The notes: generated by a model from the sequence alone, not told the origin. A stretch of 64,000 nucleotides of DNA from Nymphaea colorata (GCF_008831285.2 NC_045143.1:2613503-2677502); one strand, 5' to 3'. Shown: positions 35,801 through 47,265, counted from the stretch's first letter. Program-made: numbers and translations.

Positions 35801-36856
35801 TCGTCTGATACACTCATTTTTACGTCCATCAAAAATCTATTCGCCTGGTAGATGATGAAATTAAAGACCAAAGACACGGCATTTTGATTTAATGGCACGA
35901 AATCTTTGAAAACTTGTCAGGAATTTTTCTTCCTGAACTTCTTTGCCATACCTGTTAAAGGAAAGAGTAACGCTTAATCTTTCAAAACCTTTATTTTTGT
36001 TATGTGGTAACACTACACTGTTAAACAACTTAGTGCGAAATGGGAAAGAATGATGTTCAGACATCTCCGGAGGAATGCAACTTTCTATTCTATGATGTAT
36101 GAAGAAAGAAGTAATGGGAGGAAAGAAGTAAACCCTGACTTTCTCTCCCGCCGCCCGTCCGCCTTTCAATGCGGAGATGAATACAAAGTCAGTCAGTGTT
36201 GGAAGCATCTCTGCGATGATAAGCGGACGGCTTTTTATACATCTGTACGCCGACAGGCGGACGGGCGGGCAGAATAGAAAGTTACGTTCCTCGGGAGATG
36301 TCTCAACATCATTCTTTTCCATTTCTCAGTAAGGAGCTTACTTCAACCGCAGAAGAGCACTGAAGCATTTTATTGATGCAGCATTTTACTCATCATGCAT
36401 CTTTTTTTGTCTTTTAATTTTTTTTTTGTTAAGTTACACTTGAAAACGACAGCCTGAGAGTCAAGAGACTTCATTTCCTTAACGAGAAGGAGATCGGTTT
36501 CCAACAAACTTTAAAATTTAGAATAAAATTGCGTGTATCTTGTTAAGCCCAAGTTAGTTTCGTTTTGAATGCAAATAAATTTTATTTTATTTTTAGTTTG
36601 CACAGGAGTAGATCCCTAGAAATTGATTGTTAAAGTAGTTTTTTTGTATAATTCGCCCATATATATAACTTGAATTAAAACATATTTTATGTTGAATTAG
36701 TATTTATGAACTTAGTATAACATTCATATTTTATTTAAAATGCTTTTTGACAAATATCCTTTTCAACCCAAAGTTTGAAGCGGTTTCTACGGTTTCTGTG
36801 TAAAGTGACAACAGAAACTCTAATTTAAGCAAGTTAATGTAGATACCCATCAAGTT
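35801..36856. repeat. Block C, copy 1, with a small foldback
   Basis: Collinear with 54225-54865, and in part with 42690-42975 and 61085-61440. Inside it, 36036-36092 pairs with 36265-36333 as an inverted repeat (GAAAGAATGATGTTSAGACATCTC and TTTCTATTCT on both arms). The centre has repeated GC-rich words such as GGCGGACGGGCGGGC. The frames at 35861-36322 and 36050-36277 are shadows of this symmetry. Confidence 0.75.
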
Positions 36857-37187
36857 AGTCCAGGTTGATCTTAAGTTCGCATGTGGAAAACCTGAAATAA
36901 TTTCATTTTAATGCAAGAAAGCACGTATATTTTGGAAAGGCTTATAGCTCAGTCTTTTACGAGGAATAATGTTGAGTTCAAATAAGGAACTAGACTTCTG
37001 GAAAACAAGAAATATTCTTATCCTAAATATAATTTGATCTTCAATGAAAGCAAACACATATGGTGAAAGACATTAAACTGCTCACTAAATCATGCATATG
37101 TCCAGTGTCCTCTCATTAAACTGCTCACTAGCCCCTCCAAGACTTTACAGCAATTACTCTTCGAAGAAAACTGAGAAATCTGAAGTC

Positions 37188-37198
37188 AAAAGGGAAGG
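37188..37198 (-). promoter_or_regulatory. W-box-like site upstream of the peptide gene
   Basis: Minus-strand TTTTGACTTC contains the WRKY core TTGACT, about 245 bases before the ATG. A W-box would suit a defence-induced peptide, but one such hexamer is expected by chance every few kb. Confidence 0.25.
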
Positions 37199-37440
37199 TG
37201 GGCCGTGGAGGATGGAGGTGCCTCTTCTTCCTCTTGGTTCACGCATCACCCAACGACGTCCCTGGCCCTTTGGCTGCGTTCACTCTCTAACACCATTTAA
37301 TCCCGCTCCTCCCGCCCATTCCCACAAACCTCCTACTCCTTTTCTCCCTCCTCTCTCAGTATTCAACACCAAACCCACCCTTCCCTCACCATCCCTCTCT
37401 GCTAGCTAATTCTGCTGCCGAGAAGGGCCACCAACCAACC

Positions 37441-37617
37441 ATGAAGAACCGCAGACGTCTCAACACCGGTTCCCTCCTCCTCACCATCATCGTCTTCGTC
37501 TTCGTTTTCGGCTCACAGCACGCAGAGGCCGGCAGGCCCGTCGATCATCTCTCGGCAGGTCGGTTCGCCGGGAGGAGAGCTTACGAGGGTCCTAGTCGTG
37601 GAGGAGCAGTGCATTAG
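37441..37617 (+). CDS. Secreted PIP/PIPL-like signalling peptide precursor
   Basis: A 58-codon frame, ATG at 37441 and TAG at 37615. Residues 1-30 are a textbook signal peptide: basic start (MKNRRRLNTG), hydrophobic core (SLLLTIIVFVFVFG) and an AEA-G cleavage site after residue 30. The mature part is short, Arg/Gly-rich and free of Cys. Its last nine residues are GPSRGGAVH. PAMP-induced peptides (PIP, PIPL) end in a GPSxxGxGH-type motif released by proteolysis and sensed by leucine-rich-repeat receptor kinases. Here Gly, Pro, Ser, the central Gly and the final His are kept, with Val for the usual penultimate Gly. The ATG context (CAACCATGA) is good, and a long pyrimidine-rich leader precedes it. 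The gene is intact and GC-rich among repeats, which suggests it is under selection or recent. It could also be a divergent member of a related family (CEP/IDA group). Confidence 0.72.
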   Translation: MKNRRRLNTGSLLLTIIVFVFVFGSQHAEAGRPVDHLSAGRFAGRRAYEGPSRGGAVH

Positions 37618-38364
37618 TCCTTGCTTATTTCCTTTCATTTTCTTTTTTTCCAAACAGCTTTAATGCTCCCCACATCCGTGTAAGTACGTTTAAGAAAGAA
37701 ATCAGGAATTTATAATATTGACCGTATCCTGAAACATTTGTTCCGAGTTCATCATTTTGAATTATATACAGTACCGGAGTTCAATAATTAACGTACTAAT
37801 TCTGTTTAGCTTGGAATTGATGAAAAATACGCGATTTCGGCACTACCAGCGGCTTGAGTAACAAAGACGTGTTCTTCGTTTGCTTCTGATGGTGAAACAT
37901 GAATTATCATCGTCACCAACAAGCTTATTTCATTAGCTGCTGAAAGCGTCGAGATTTTCTCATGGAAGAATTATGTGATCATATCCAAGCATTTTAGAAA
38001 AATATGGTGGAAATGAATTTGGACTGTACTTATGATCAGGCACCGGACTACGGCAAGCGATTCTCATTTACCTCACATTTATTGCGAGTACTCCACAAGC
38101 GCATGGCCTTTTGTTGTAAGTGAGTACTAATGACATACAATTGCAATGAGTCCTGACCTTTTTAGTATGGTGAATACTGATGACATACAAATGAGTCTTG
38201 ACCATAATCAGTGTTGACCTTTCAAAAGAGTCCTGACCTTTCCTTTCATAATAAGGTGTTATGAAAGGTACAGCCCAATTTCAAGGACCGAACAAATTCT
38301 TTTGAGCACCACGTATTCTTTAATTTAGAATTTCTTTTTGATATGGTGATCTTTGAAAACTACA

Positions 38365-38690
38365 GGAAGATGATGACGCCCACAGCGCATATCGCAGCTG
38401 CTGCCAACAAACAGCAGCCATGCAAGTGCATATGCAAGTTAATGTATTACAAGATTAAAGGGAGGTACGTTAGCTAGTGATTAAAATCACTTTAGAACGT
38501 ACCTCTCTTTAATCACGTCATACATTAGCTTGCATATGCACTTGCCTGCCTCTCTTTAATAAATTAAATTTGTCTTGGAAGAGGACTGCTGTTGATACAC
38601 TCACGTAATGGCTGCTGTTGGTTGGCAGCAGCTGCGATATACGCTGAATAAGCGTGTGGGCGTCGTCATCTTCCTGTAGTGTACAAAACA
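38365..38690. mobile_element. Foldback element, shortened copy
   Basis: Left part (CTACAGGAAGATGATGACGC to CAGCTGCTGCCAAC) and right part (GTTGGCAGCAGCTGCGATAT to GTCATCTTCCTGTAG) are inverted repeats. They match the fuller copy at 54853-55592. A smaller hairpin lies at 38453-38515 (AGATTAAAGGGAGGTACGTT against AACGTACCTCTCTTTAATC). Confidence 0.75.
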
Positions 38691-38744
38691 CGAGAAAACT
38701 GCTTTTAGAACAAATGGTCTAGCTAACGTACTTTGATGAACTGT

Positions 38745-40120
38745 GGATCCTAATTAAGTGATATAACCTATGATCGTTGCTTTGATGAACTTTGAATTTT
38801 AGCACGGAACTTTCGCCACATCAGATCCATAGATCTGAATTAATCTAGATAGATGAATTAATAATTACCAAGTGTCCCCTAAGAGTGCCATATAATTTCC
38901 TCCCTTAATTGATACAAGTATTTCACATTCGATTCTTATATATGAAAACCAGCAGGAAGAAGATTACGAATCTTAAACACCTGAATGACAAACTCCTACA
39001 TCAAATTAAGTCCACGTTCAAAACCAGCAGAGGAAACAATGTCGATACAATCACGTAATGATATGGATCCGAATGAACGTAAAGTATGGAAATTTGATTG
39101 GATCCGAATTAACGTCATTAAGATCGGATCATATAGAGTTGGATCTTTTGTCGCCTTCGGACCAACCCATAGGAGCATCGTCTGGAGACGGAAGAGTCGG
39201 TTCTAATTAGGAAACACTGTCGTGAAATTTTGATCATTCGAAATTTCGATCCAAATCAATTTTACTTCAGACAGTGTTTGGTCTTCCTTTAATTGCTTGG
39301 CAAGGATGGGTTACACTTCTACGATAAATTATTTTTCTGTACAATTATGCCAAGACAAAAATAATTGAAAAAAAAATGAGCAATATGCCAAGCGATGAAT
39401 TTGATCTGCTTGGTCTTTTATATATACAGAATCAAACTTGGTCGCAACACAATATATACAGTATCACAAATCGAAAGTCGACACAACGCGTGTATTCGAT
39501 TCATATGCACCAAACAAATGAAAATACCTTTTTTGCTTTTCAAAATTATTAGCTGAGATGTCCAATGTCCAATCAAGAACAACACAAACTGTCTTATGAA
39601 TTTGCCCCAAAAATAGAGGCAAGTTCATCGGACAGTAGACAAGTACTGGCTTATAACAAACTTGTCCCCAAAATTTGAGTGAATTCATGAAATGTTTACA
39701 AAGTGTTCATACTGCCAAACTACCTCAGTTGTTGTTTTAGAAAGGAAAGAGGTCACGAGTTAAATGTCGAGCTCGAGCGTGCAACTCACAAACGTTAAAT
39801 GCATACTTGCAACTTAAAGTTGATACCACAAAGCCGAAACATGTAAAGGCACTTTACTGAGACTCAAAGCTATTCCCTCCCTCCTCCCCCTCTAAGAATC
39901 CTAAATCAGATCGTACACCTTTCCATTCAAGCGACGCATATACCACATTTTCTAATCTATATGAGCAGCACCTAAGAAAATCGAACTAAAGAATCATTAT
40001 ATCAGCACAACACTCAAACCGACCAACTATGTTATGCCTCTTGGTGCCGAGAGCCAAGACATTGACTGCAGGATTTTATTAGGATTTTATTATTTTGGAC
40101 TAACAACTAAGTCTCTTGGC
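38745..40120 (+). repeat. Block D, copy 1
   Basis: Collinear with 55903-57230: GTGGATCCTAATTAAGTGAT, CACGGAACTTTYGCC, GATGAATTAATAATTACCA, then AAACCAGCAG, GGATGGGTYACACTTCTAC and TTGCAACTTAAAGTTGATAC. Differences are point changes and short indels. No coding sequence recognised. Confidence 0.8.
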
Positions 40121-40134
40121 TCTAAGTGTGGTCT

Positions 40135-42640
40135 GTTGACATAGCAAACCGATAAAAAAAACATGCATATGCTTTGAACATAATGAATGTTTGTGAAAAA
40201 TGCTGATCTGTTTTACGTCACTGATGACCAAATTTTTATTCTTACTTTAAAATGGCCCTCAATATATATATATATATATATATATAGCTTACATTCTAAT
40301 TAAAAATCAATTCATTTTAATGAGCAAGTCAAGTGGAGTCCAAGCTTACAACTTGGAGCTCGCATCACCCAGCTCCTTGTACAGCATTAGGGGACATGTA
40401 ATTTCGAATGTGCAGTGGGACCTCTTAGTGGAGTTCAAACTCATGTGGATGTATGGACATTTGCCAGTTGGGTTTCAATTCAATTTTAAAAAACAGTCTG
40501 AGTTCAAGTTTGAATCCAAATCCAAATACAGAGAATCTAATTAAGTTAAATTTAAGAAGAAGAAGATCCAACTTGTTTGAAATCATTTCCGAACTACAAA
40601 CATATTCCACTACCATCAAACATGCGCGCTTTAATTACAAGGGTGAATCCATGCCCCATACAGATAGGAGGCCCTTGCGCCCTTCATATCACTGTCCTAA
40701 AGATGAGTGTTTGTTAGTCACTACGTATTGTATCTAAGATGTCAATAAATCGGATTTAGATCCCCATCCTACGAAACCAATTTTTTTTTTAAAAAAAAAG
40801 ATAAAGATAAAAAAATTTTGATATTCGATTAAATTACATTGAATTGAGATATAAGAAATGACATCCAATTGAATTCAGTTTCCATTTTGTATGTAACTAA
40901 ATACTGTCCAGAATTAGATTGGGATCGGATATAGTTTCAAACAAATACCCTATCAGCATCTATAATGTAGTTTGGATTAGATTTAAAAGTTGGATTCAGA
41001 CTTGGATATTAATTTGAAAGTCAGATTTCGATTTCAGATTCAGATAACGATAAAAAAAATTGTCTGAATTCAAATCTGAATATATAGTTATTCAAAAAAG
41101 TGGGTATGGTAAAATATACATTTAATTCAGCCGCCAACGGGCGACAACTGCCAATATTTCAAGAAGACATTAATAGAAAACCTTTTCTGTATCTAAAAAA
41201 AGGCCTATGTAGGCCGATACAAGCTGAAGCATTGGCCGATATGGCTATCATTTAGGTTTCTGTTAAAGTTGGAAACCAATATTTAGTTAGAAAATAGCCT
41301 AAATATGTTTCAACCTCCTTTGACTTCAAGTCAGATTAATTCAAATACAACAATAATGAATATATGATGCAATTTTCGAATTTTTTAAATAAGTAATTTT
41401 AAGTCCTTATTAGTAATCAAATATTTATATTTGAAATTTAAAACATCAAAATCTTATATATTACAATGAAATGCACCCCTAGGTGCTGCTTGGTATGCGT
41501 TAGTGTTTCATGAATGTATCCTAAAAATTAGGGTACACTCATGAAATACTCTTGTTTTACAAATCAGACCCAATTTCTCGAGGAATTTTTTCTGATTTCT
41601 GGGACATATTCATATTCATTGAATATTAACATAGGGTTCCTGTCACCAAACACCACTAAAACATGTTCTTGATGGATCCGAGACTTAAAGCATAGAAAGG
41701 GAATGATGCTTACAAACATTGTATGAAATTATCGGTTGACATTGTTTCCTAAATAAAATGTTGATATTATCAAGAAGTATGATCATTAACTTGACATTGA
41801 AAAAATGACAGGAGAAATATCTAGATATTCTTACAAAACGAGAATGTATAAATTTTAATCCTTAAGGTTGATGTTGGTCTTCCATATTAAAAAACGAGGT
41901 TAGAATTATATTTGCTTTTTTAAATATGGTATTAGAGCAGGAAGATCCCCGTATGGTGCAGGCGAAAATAAAGAGCATTATGCAAGTGTTTAACATTATT
42001 AAACAAAAATTTCACAGTAAAATGAAGGTCATCATTGACAAAAAATAATTTTGTGACCTATAAGGGAATTATATTGTAGAGGTAAAGATGCACACAAATA
42101 ATAATAGCATTATTATCAACAAGGAGGGTCTTTGACTCGTTGCAAAAAATTTTAAAAAAAAATGGTAGAAATATGATCTCTTGGATTTTTCAAGTATGTC
42201 TTGGAGGTGAAAATGGAAAGTCTTATGCAGATTATTTAACTTTATAAAAAAATCTTCTCAACAAAAGAAACATAATTATTGTTAACGATAATGTGGCGAC
42301 TTATAAGAGAAGGGCATCTATAAAAGCCAAGATGTAATAAAAATAATAATAACAATGTTATCAATAAGGGTGGTCATTCATCTGAATTTGCAAAAAAAAA
42401 TCAAGTTTCTTGACGTTATTTTAAGAGAATGATATCTATAAAAATAAAGAAACCAACAAAAATAATAATTGCATCGCTATCAACAAAGAAATTCGGGACC
42501 CAGAGTTGTAAAAAAAATCAAAGAGATATCTAGAGATTATAAATATCAAATCAAACACTATGATCCTTAAGACCAATGGTGGCCTTCCGTGGTGGAAAAC
42601 CATGTTAAATCTCATGCTTTCATTATTTTTTATATATATT
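40135..42640 (+). repeat. Dispersed repeat family A, copy 2
   Basis: Nearly full copy: (TA)n at 40263-40287, CACCCAGCTCCTTGTACAGC, GATTTAGATCCCC, TCTGTTAAAGTTGGAAACCA, TATATTACAATGAAATGCACC and ends CATGTTAAATCTCATGCTTT. It aligns with copies at 33600, 49580 and 57230. Only short, unrelated open frames. The element type is undetermined. Confidence 0.8.
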
Positions 42641-42689
42641 TAACAACATAAGTGTGTGGCGGTGCAGTTTTTATATGATTGATTAAAAC

Positions 42690-42973
42690 ATGGTACCGTT
42701 TAAGTCCATCAAAAATCTATTCACGTGGTAAATGATGAATTTAAATACCTTCCGTTTCAAAAAAGACACGGTGTTTAATGAGACTTTTTCTCCCTAAACT
42801 TCTTTCCCTTGACCAGTTAAAATTAAGCGTAATGCTTAATCTTGCAAAGCCCTTATATGTGAAACACCAGACTGACTTTGTATTCATCTCTGCGTTGAAA
42901 GGCGGACGGAGGCGGGAGAGAAAGCAGATGTGGCAGCATCTGCCGGATGTATCATCTATCCCCTCGTCGTCCG
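42690..42973. repeat. Partial block C copy
   Basis: Shares CCATCAAAAATCTATTC, TGACTTTGTATTCATCTCTGC and GTTGAAAGGCGGACGG with the block C copies, then breaks at the edge of the palindrome. Confidence 0.6.
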
Positions 42974-44070
42974 CACATTGTGAAATGGAAAGTTTGTATG
43001 TGAAAGTGAATTTTCTTGTAGGAAAAAGCTTCAATTCGGGAGCGACTTTTTGGAGTCGTGACAGTAAGATGAGCGCGTGCTTTTTGCTGTTTGTTTCACT
43101 TTGGGGGAAAGTGAGAAACTTCTTTTAGCTACGGAAAATTTTCTTTTGTGGTTTCCACAGCGAGCCATCTCGTTGTAGTACCGCTCTTTTTCTTTTTGGC
43201 ACTTTGTTCAACCATGGATTGGTTGCTTGTATGACCTTTCTCTCCCTATCAACTGCAACCTGTGATTGGTCCGGATGATCTTTTCTTCTCTCTCTCTCTA
43301 CTAGGGAGTTATGATTGGTTTGCATGAAGCCCAACCATGTCACAGAAGTTTAGAATTTTGTGTCAAGTCAAGAGTTTAAAAATATGTTGCCCGGCCGATA
43401 AATGGAAGGTCTCTCCTAAAATTGCAGGTGGGGCTGGATTTAGTTGTCTTATCCACCAAATTAAGTATTTAATTGTCTTTGATATGATCAGATTATTGAT
43501 CAATTTAAATCCAGCCCCACCTGCAATTTTAGGAAAGACCTTTTGACAATGTAACTGGATATTAGATTTGAGGCAAGATCTTTGCTTTGATGGATCATGG
43601 ACTTAAGTGTGGTGTGGATCTATTGCTTGATGAACCCATTTATGGGCCGGGCAACATATTATTAAACTCTTGATTTGACACAAAAGCTAAACTTTTGTGA
43701 CATGGTTGGGCTTCATGCAAACCAATCATAACTCCCTAGTAGAGAGAGAGAGAAGAAAAGATCATCCGGACCAATCACAGGTTGCAGTTGATAGGGAGAG
43801 AAAGGTCATACAAGCAACCAATCCATGGTTGAACAAAGTGCCAAAAAGAAAAAGAGCAGATCCTTGTACTACAACGAGATGGCTCGCTGTGGAAACCACG
43901 AAAGAAAATTTTCCTTAGCTAAAAGAAGTTTCTCACTTTCCCCAAAGTGAAACAAACAGCAAAAACCACGCGCTCATCTTACTGTCACGACTCCAAAAAG
44001 TCGCTCCCGAATTGAAGCTTTTTCCTACAAGAAAATTCACTTTCACATGCAAACTTTCCCTTTCACAATG
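42974..44070. mobile_element. 1.1-kb palindrome (foldback) with a nested inner palindrome
   Basis: Arms 42974-43405 and 43632-44070 are near-perfect inverted repeats, e.g. CATTGTGAAATGGAAAGTTT against its complement near 44070 and TGTTGCCCGGCC against GGGCCGGGCAACA. The loop contains a second inverted pair, 43407-43442 and 43504-43543 (AAATTGCAGGTGGGGCTGGA). Each arm carries the same short frame starting MTWLGFMQTNHNSLVE, an effect of the duplication and not a recognised protein. No transposase. Confidence 0.85.
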
Positions 44071-44191
44071 TCCCGCGATAACACCAGCTTCATCAAAGTA
44101 CGCTTGTCTGATGGAAAGGAAGAAGCTACCTGAGCCCTTAGCAATATGGTTGAAACCGAGACCCAGCTACTGTGGCCTGACGTGGTTTGTC

Positions 44192-44272
44192 GAAATCAAA
44201 CCATCGAGACTGTTTGAATAACAACAAAAACCAAACCATCTAGACTGTTTGAATAACAACAAAAATCAAACT
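44192..44272 (+). repeat. ~40-bp tandem duplication
   Basis: CAAACCATCKAGACTGTTTG followed by AATAACAACAAAAAYC occurs twice in a row. Confidence 0.85.
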
Positions 44273-44690
44273 CATGTATCGTGAATTGGTTTATGGTTGT
44301 CAAGTTTTAGGAGTAACAATAAATTTTTGACGTTAGTTTATAAACAACAGCTCATAATAACTAAAAAATGAGTTTGTGTATTCAAGTTTAAGTCAAAATC
44401 ATGTCATTGGTTTACCTTGGATATAAACTATCATTAAACATGTTTTATGCTTGGCGATTTCCTTCTCTTGTTCATGAGCAAAGAAGAGTAGACCCATCTA
44501 TTTCATGGGGTTTTCTCAAGAGGAGGAACATTACGTTTTTGAAATACATGTTTCTGGGGTACATTACGATTATAAGTATTGTTTAGAGATCCAGTAATTA
44601 AATGTTGGACATAACCACACAATTTCCTAAAATAACAAAGCAATTTTATTAAACGCTTGTTGTAGGAACGAGCATTTCAGTGACACAATG
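44273..44690. other. AT-rich spacer
   Basis: No gene, RNA or repeat recognised. Confidence 0.4.
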
Positions 44691-44691
44691 T

Positions 44692-45240
44692 TCTTCTTAC
44701 AAAACAACCTTTAGGGGCCGTTTGATGGCCTGGAAATGTCTTGTAGCGATGGAAAAAATTTTGAAATATTCAATTTTTTTTCATTCCATCAAACGTGGAA
44801 TGAAAAATGTAACCGTTAAACACGTTTCCGGAAAAATATTTTCGGAAACATGTTTCCACCGCGAGAGGTGGAAACATTTTTGCCGGTTTTATTTTTCTGC
44901 CCGTTAGGGCACCCACGCAATGCATCGCCTCCCTCTCCCTCCTGCCGCAGGCCCGCAGCTGCCTCTGTCGCCTCCATCCTGGCTGCTGGTCGTCGTCTCT
45001 CTCGCCCTCTCACTCTCCTGCTCCCTCGTCATCTCTCTCGCCTTCTCACTCTCTTGCTCCCTTCCTCGTCTCTCTCGTCCTTGCTGAAGAAGAAGCCCTC
45101 CGTCTCTTCCTCTGTCGTTTGTGCAGCGGCTTTTGTCCTACTAACACTGATTTTGGCTCGCCCTGTTACCGAAGCGCAGGAAACCGTCTCTTCCTCTCTC
45201 TGCACCAACAGATCTGCAAGGTTTTCGCCCAAAGGTTAGT
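44692..45240 (+). mobile_element. TIR-element end with GC-rich cargo
   Basis: Begins TTAGGGGCCGTTTGATGGCC, matching the end of the element in TIC236, followed by the same GGAAACATGTTTCC-type subterminal words. The next ~350 bases are GC-rich and CT-rich with an imperfect 33-base tandem (TCTCTCGCCYTCTCACTCTC at 44998 and 45031) and an open frame of 129 codons. A good splice donor (AAAGGTTAGT) ends it near 45235. The frame shows no domain. The opposite end was not located. Confidence 0.5.
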
Positions 45241-45687
45241 GTTTGAACATGAACTGTGAATAGTATTTTAAATTCTTTTTTGTTTCCCACTGATTTCTTG
45301 GAAATTTCTCTTTCTATTTTGGCTCTAGTGTGAAAGAATTTTTTTTCCCTATAGGATTCCATATAGAAAGTCCAGTCTGTTTTTCTATCGCCTTCTTCTT
45401 TTGTGAGGGTTTCTTGTCGCAGAGATAGATTTTGTTAAGTTTGTAAATTTAGTAGTTGACTGGTTTCTTCGCAAATGCATTAACTTCTTAAGTCGTGCTT
45501 ACCAATTAGCTTTACTATTGATTGTTCCTGTCTTTTCCTCTGATAAAGCTTGGAGCTAGAACAGACAGGAATCTGTCTCTGCCTTTTTTCTGTCCTGTGG
45601 ATGGATTCTCTCATTTCTGAAGAGAAAGCCGTTCTTTTTTATGTTGGTGTTGTTCCAAACATATGATTTCACAAGTTTTTCATGTGG

Positions 45688-45844
45688 GATGCCTTCAGGT
45701 ATTGCCATCCGCACTGGATGTGAGAACCCAAGATTCAGTACTAATGTTTTTCCCTCTAACATTGCACGATAACCCACACCAATCAGCTGGAGCCGCTTCT
45801 CGAAACCCTCTGATACACCAACAATCATGTTGTCTGTAAGAGTT
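45688..45844 (-). pseudogene. Plastid ribosomal protein L6 exon (fragment)
   Basis: After a TTTGTTTCAG acceptor the minus strand encodes [20 protein letters not shown], then [20 protein letters not shown] and [12 protein letters not shown]. This is the middle of bacterial-type L6, and closest in style to the nuclear-encoded plastid 50S subunit protein. Homology ends abruptly at 45688: the expected KVKVEENT continuation is replaced by unrelated sequence, although the frame stays open to 45556. Neither the N-terminal part with transit peptide nor the C-terminal KGKGI(R/K)Y region is present. So it is one captured or stranded exon, not a working gene. The exon itself has no stop or frameshift. 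Confidence 0.8.
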
Positions 45845-45848
45845 CTGA

Positions 45849-46454
45849 AACAAAGTGAATGAGAAAACAAAATGAGAAATTCAATGTTCAATGTTGTATT
45901 GTTCCGTCAACCTTCTGATTGATTGTTGAGATAATGTCTCACATATGTAAGCAGTTGGACATCCCCAGGCAGGTATTTGATAAAACAAAGAAAAAGGTGA
46001 ACTGAAATGCCTATATCTTCAACTTCTCGAAAGATCCTATCACTGCTCCACATGCAAAAAGTTTGACAGCAAGGCTTCGCCCCTGGCATTCAAAGCAAAA
46101 TATCACCTATCAGGCTTAATTTGTAGTCTTCAACAAAATGACCATGTGATACAGCTCCTTCGTTTATTGACATCATCACCCAAAGCATAAGCCCTTCAAC
46201 ATTTGCCGCTCAACAGCTCCTTAACCCTTAGTTCAAACAGCTGATCCATGTGTCTGAAGTGGCTATGGATGAATGATTCACAAAGAAGGATGTTTTAAGG
46301 TTGAGGAGAAATGATGAGTTTGATGCTGCGAGAAGCACTGGCTATTTGTGTGCAGCAACAGCTGAGAGCATTGAGCAGGTATTGCTGTTATGAGCTAGAC
46401 AAAATTCCTTTTATGCAGTGTAATTTTGTACTTATGCATGTTTGACGCGTAAGC
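45849..46454. other. Sequence between the L6 exon and block B copy 2, with a possible exon
   Basis: On the plus strand 46288-46380 reads open as LRRNDEFDAARSTGYLCAAT and AESIEQ up to a GTATTG donor, which looks exon-like, but I cannot place the family. A 60-codon minus-strand frame at 45907-46089 is also unplaced. Confidence 0.3.
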
Positions 46455-47232
46455 TTGTGCTGCGGTCAGACCGTGAATAATCCACCTGCAACAATAATAT
46501 CATGCCGCCAGGTTGCCAGAGCTCTGCCAGGTGGCCGTTGTTCCCACCGTTGATCGAAACTTGCTTCACCGCGCGATGGTGGGCTTATCATTAGAGTCTT
46601 CTCCGCTTTCACATGGTTTAATGAAGTTTAAATCGAATAAAAATCTTTTTTATGATATAAACAGGCAGGACACGTGATTTGGGTTGAGAAAGGACATGCC
46701 GGATCCAGATCCGGCTGAACCCGGATGGTTTTCCTAGCTGAAATATTGGATCCAGATCTGGGGCACCCATGACCCGGTCCAACCGAGTATGGCGATGTTC
46801 GTTAATCTCAGCGGAAGGTCCGGACACGTAAGGGTCCTGCGTCCGGCCACGCTTCACCTCTATAGTATATATGGAAACCAGCACACTTCTCCTTTTCTCT
46901 TTCTATCTCTTATTCATATTTATTTATTTATTTGCCCGTGTGTTCTAAGCTGTGCGTTTATATGGATGACAAAATTAAGCATTCGCCGTTTCCCGGCCGC
47001 GTTTATATGGATGACAAAATTAATGTCGGCACTCTTGAATCGACCGTCGAATCGAATCGATTTGTCATGCACTCCATCCGAATCGACCGGTTGAAGCCAA
47101 TTTTCATAACGTTGTTGTTACGTATATGCGCATCATATATATATATATATATATAGGTTTCTTATTAGATTCCACTTGAGATAAAAAACACAATGTTTAA
47201 ATTGAACAAAACACGTAATAGTGATTGACTAG

Positions 47233-47265
<33 letters not shown>

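Larger units (their letters stand above)
36857..38360. other. 1.5-kb unique segment holding the peptide gene
   Basis: Block II (54.2-61.4 kb) passes directly from the equivalent of 36856 to the foldback element, so this segment is absent there. It contains the peptide gene, ~580 bases of upstream DNA with a 17-base direct repeat (CATTAAACTGCTCACTA at about 37073 and 37115), and ~740 bases downstream with no other gene. GAGTCCTGACCTTT and variants recur three times at 38148-38240. Confidence 0.65.

Noticed and set aside
35861-36322. 153-codon minus-strand frame over block C as a protein
   Set aside because: Runs through an inverted repeat and is broken in the other block C copies.
43125-43918. 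Two opposite-strand frames starting MTWLGFMQTNHNSL as a gene pair
   Set aside because: They are the same sequence seen in the two arms of a palindrome and have different ends.
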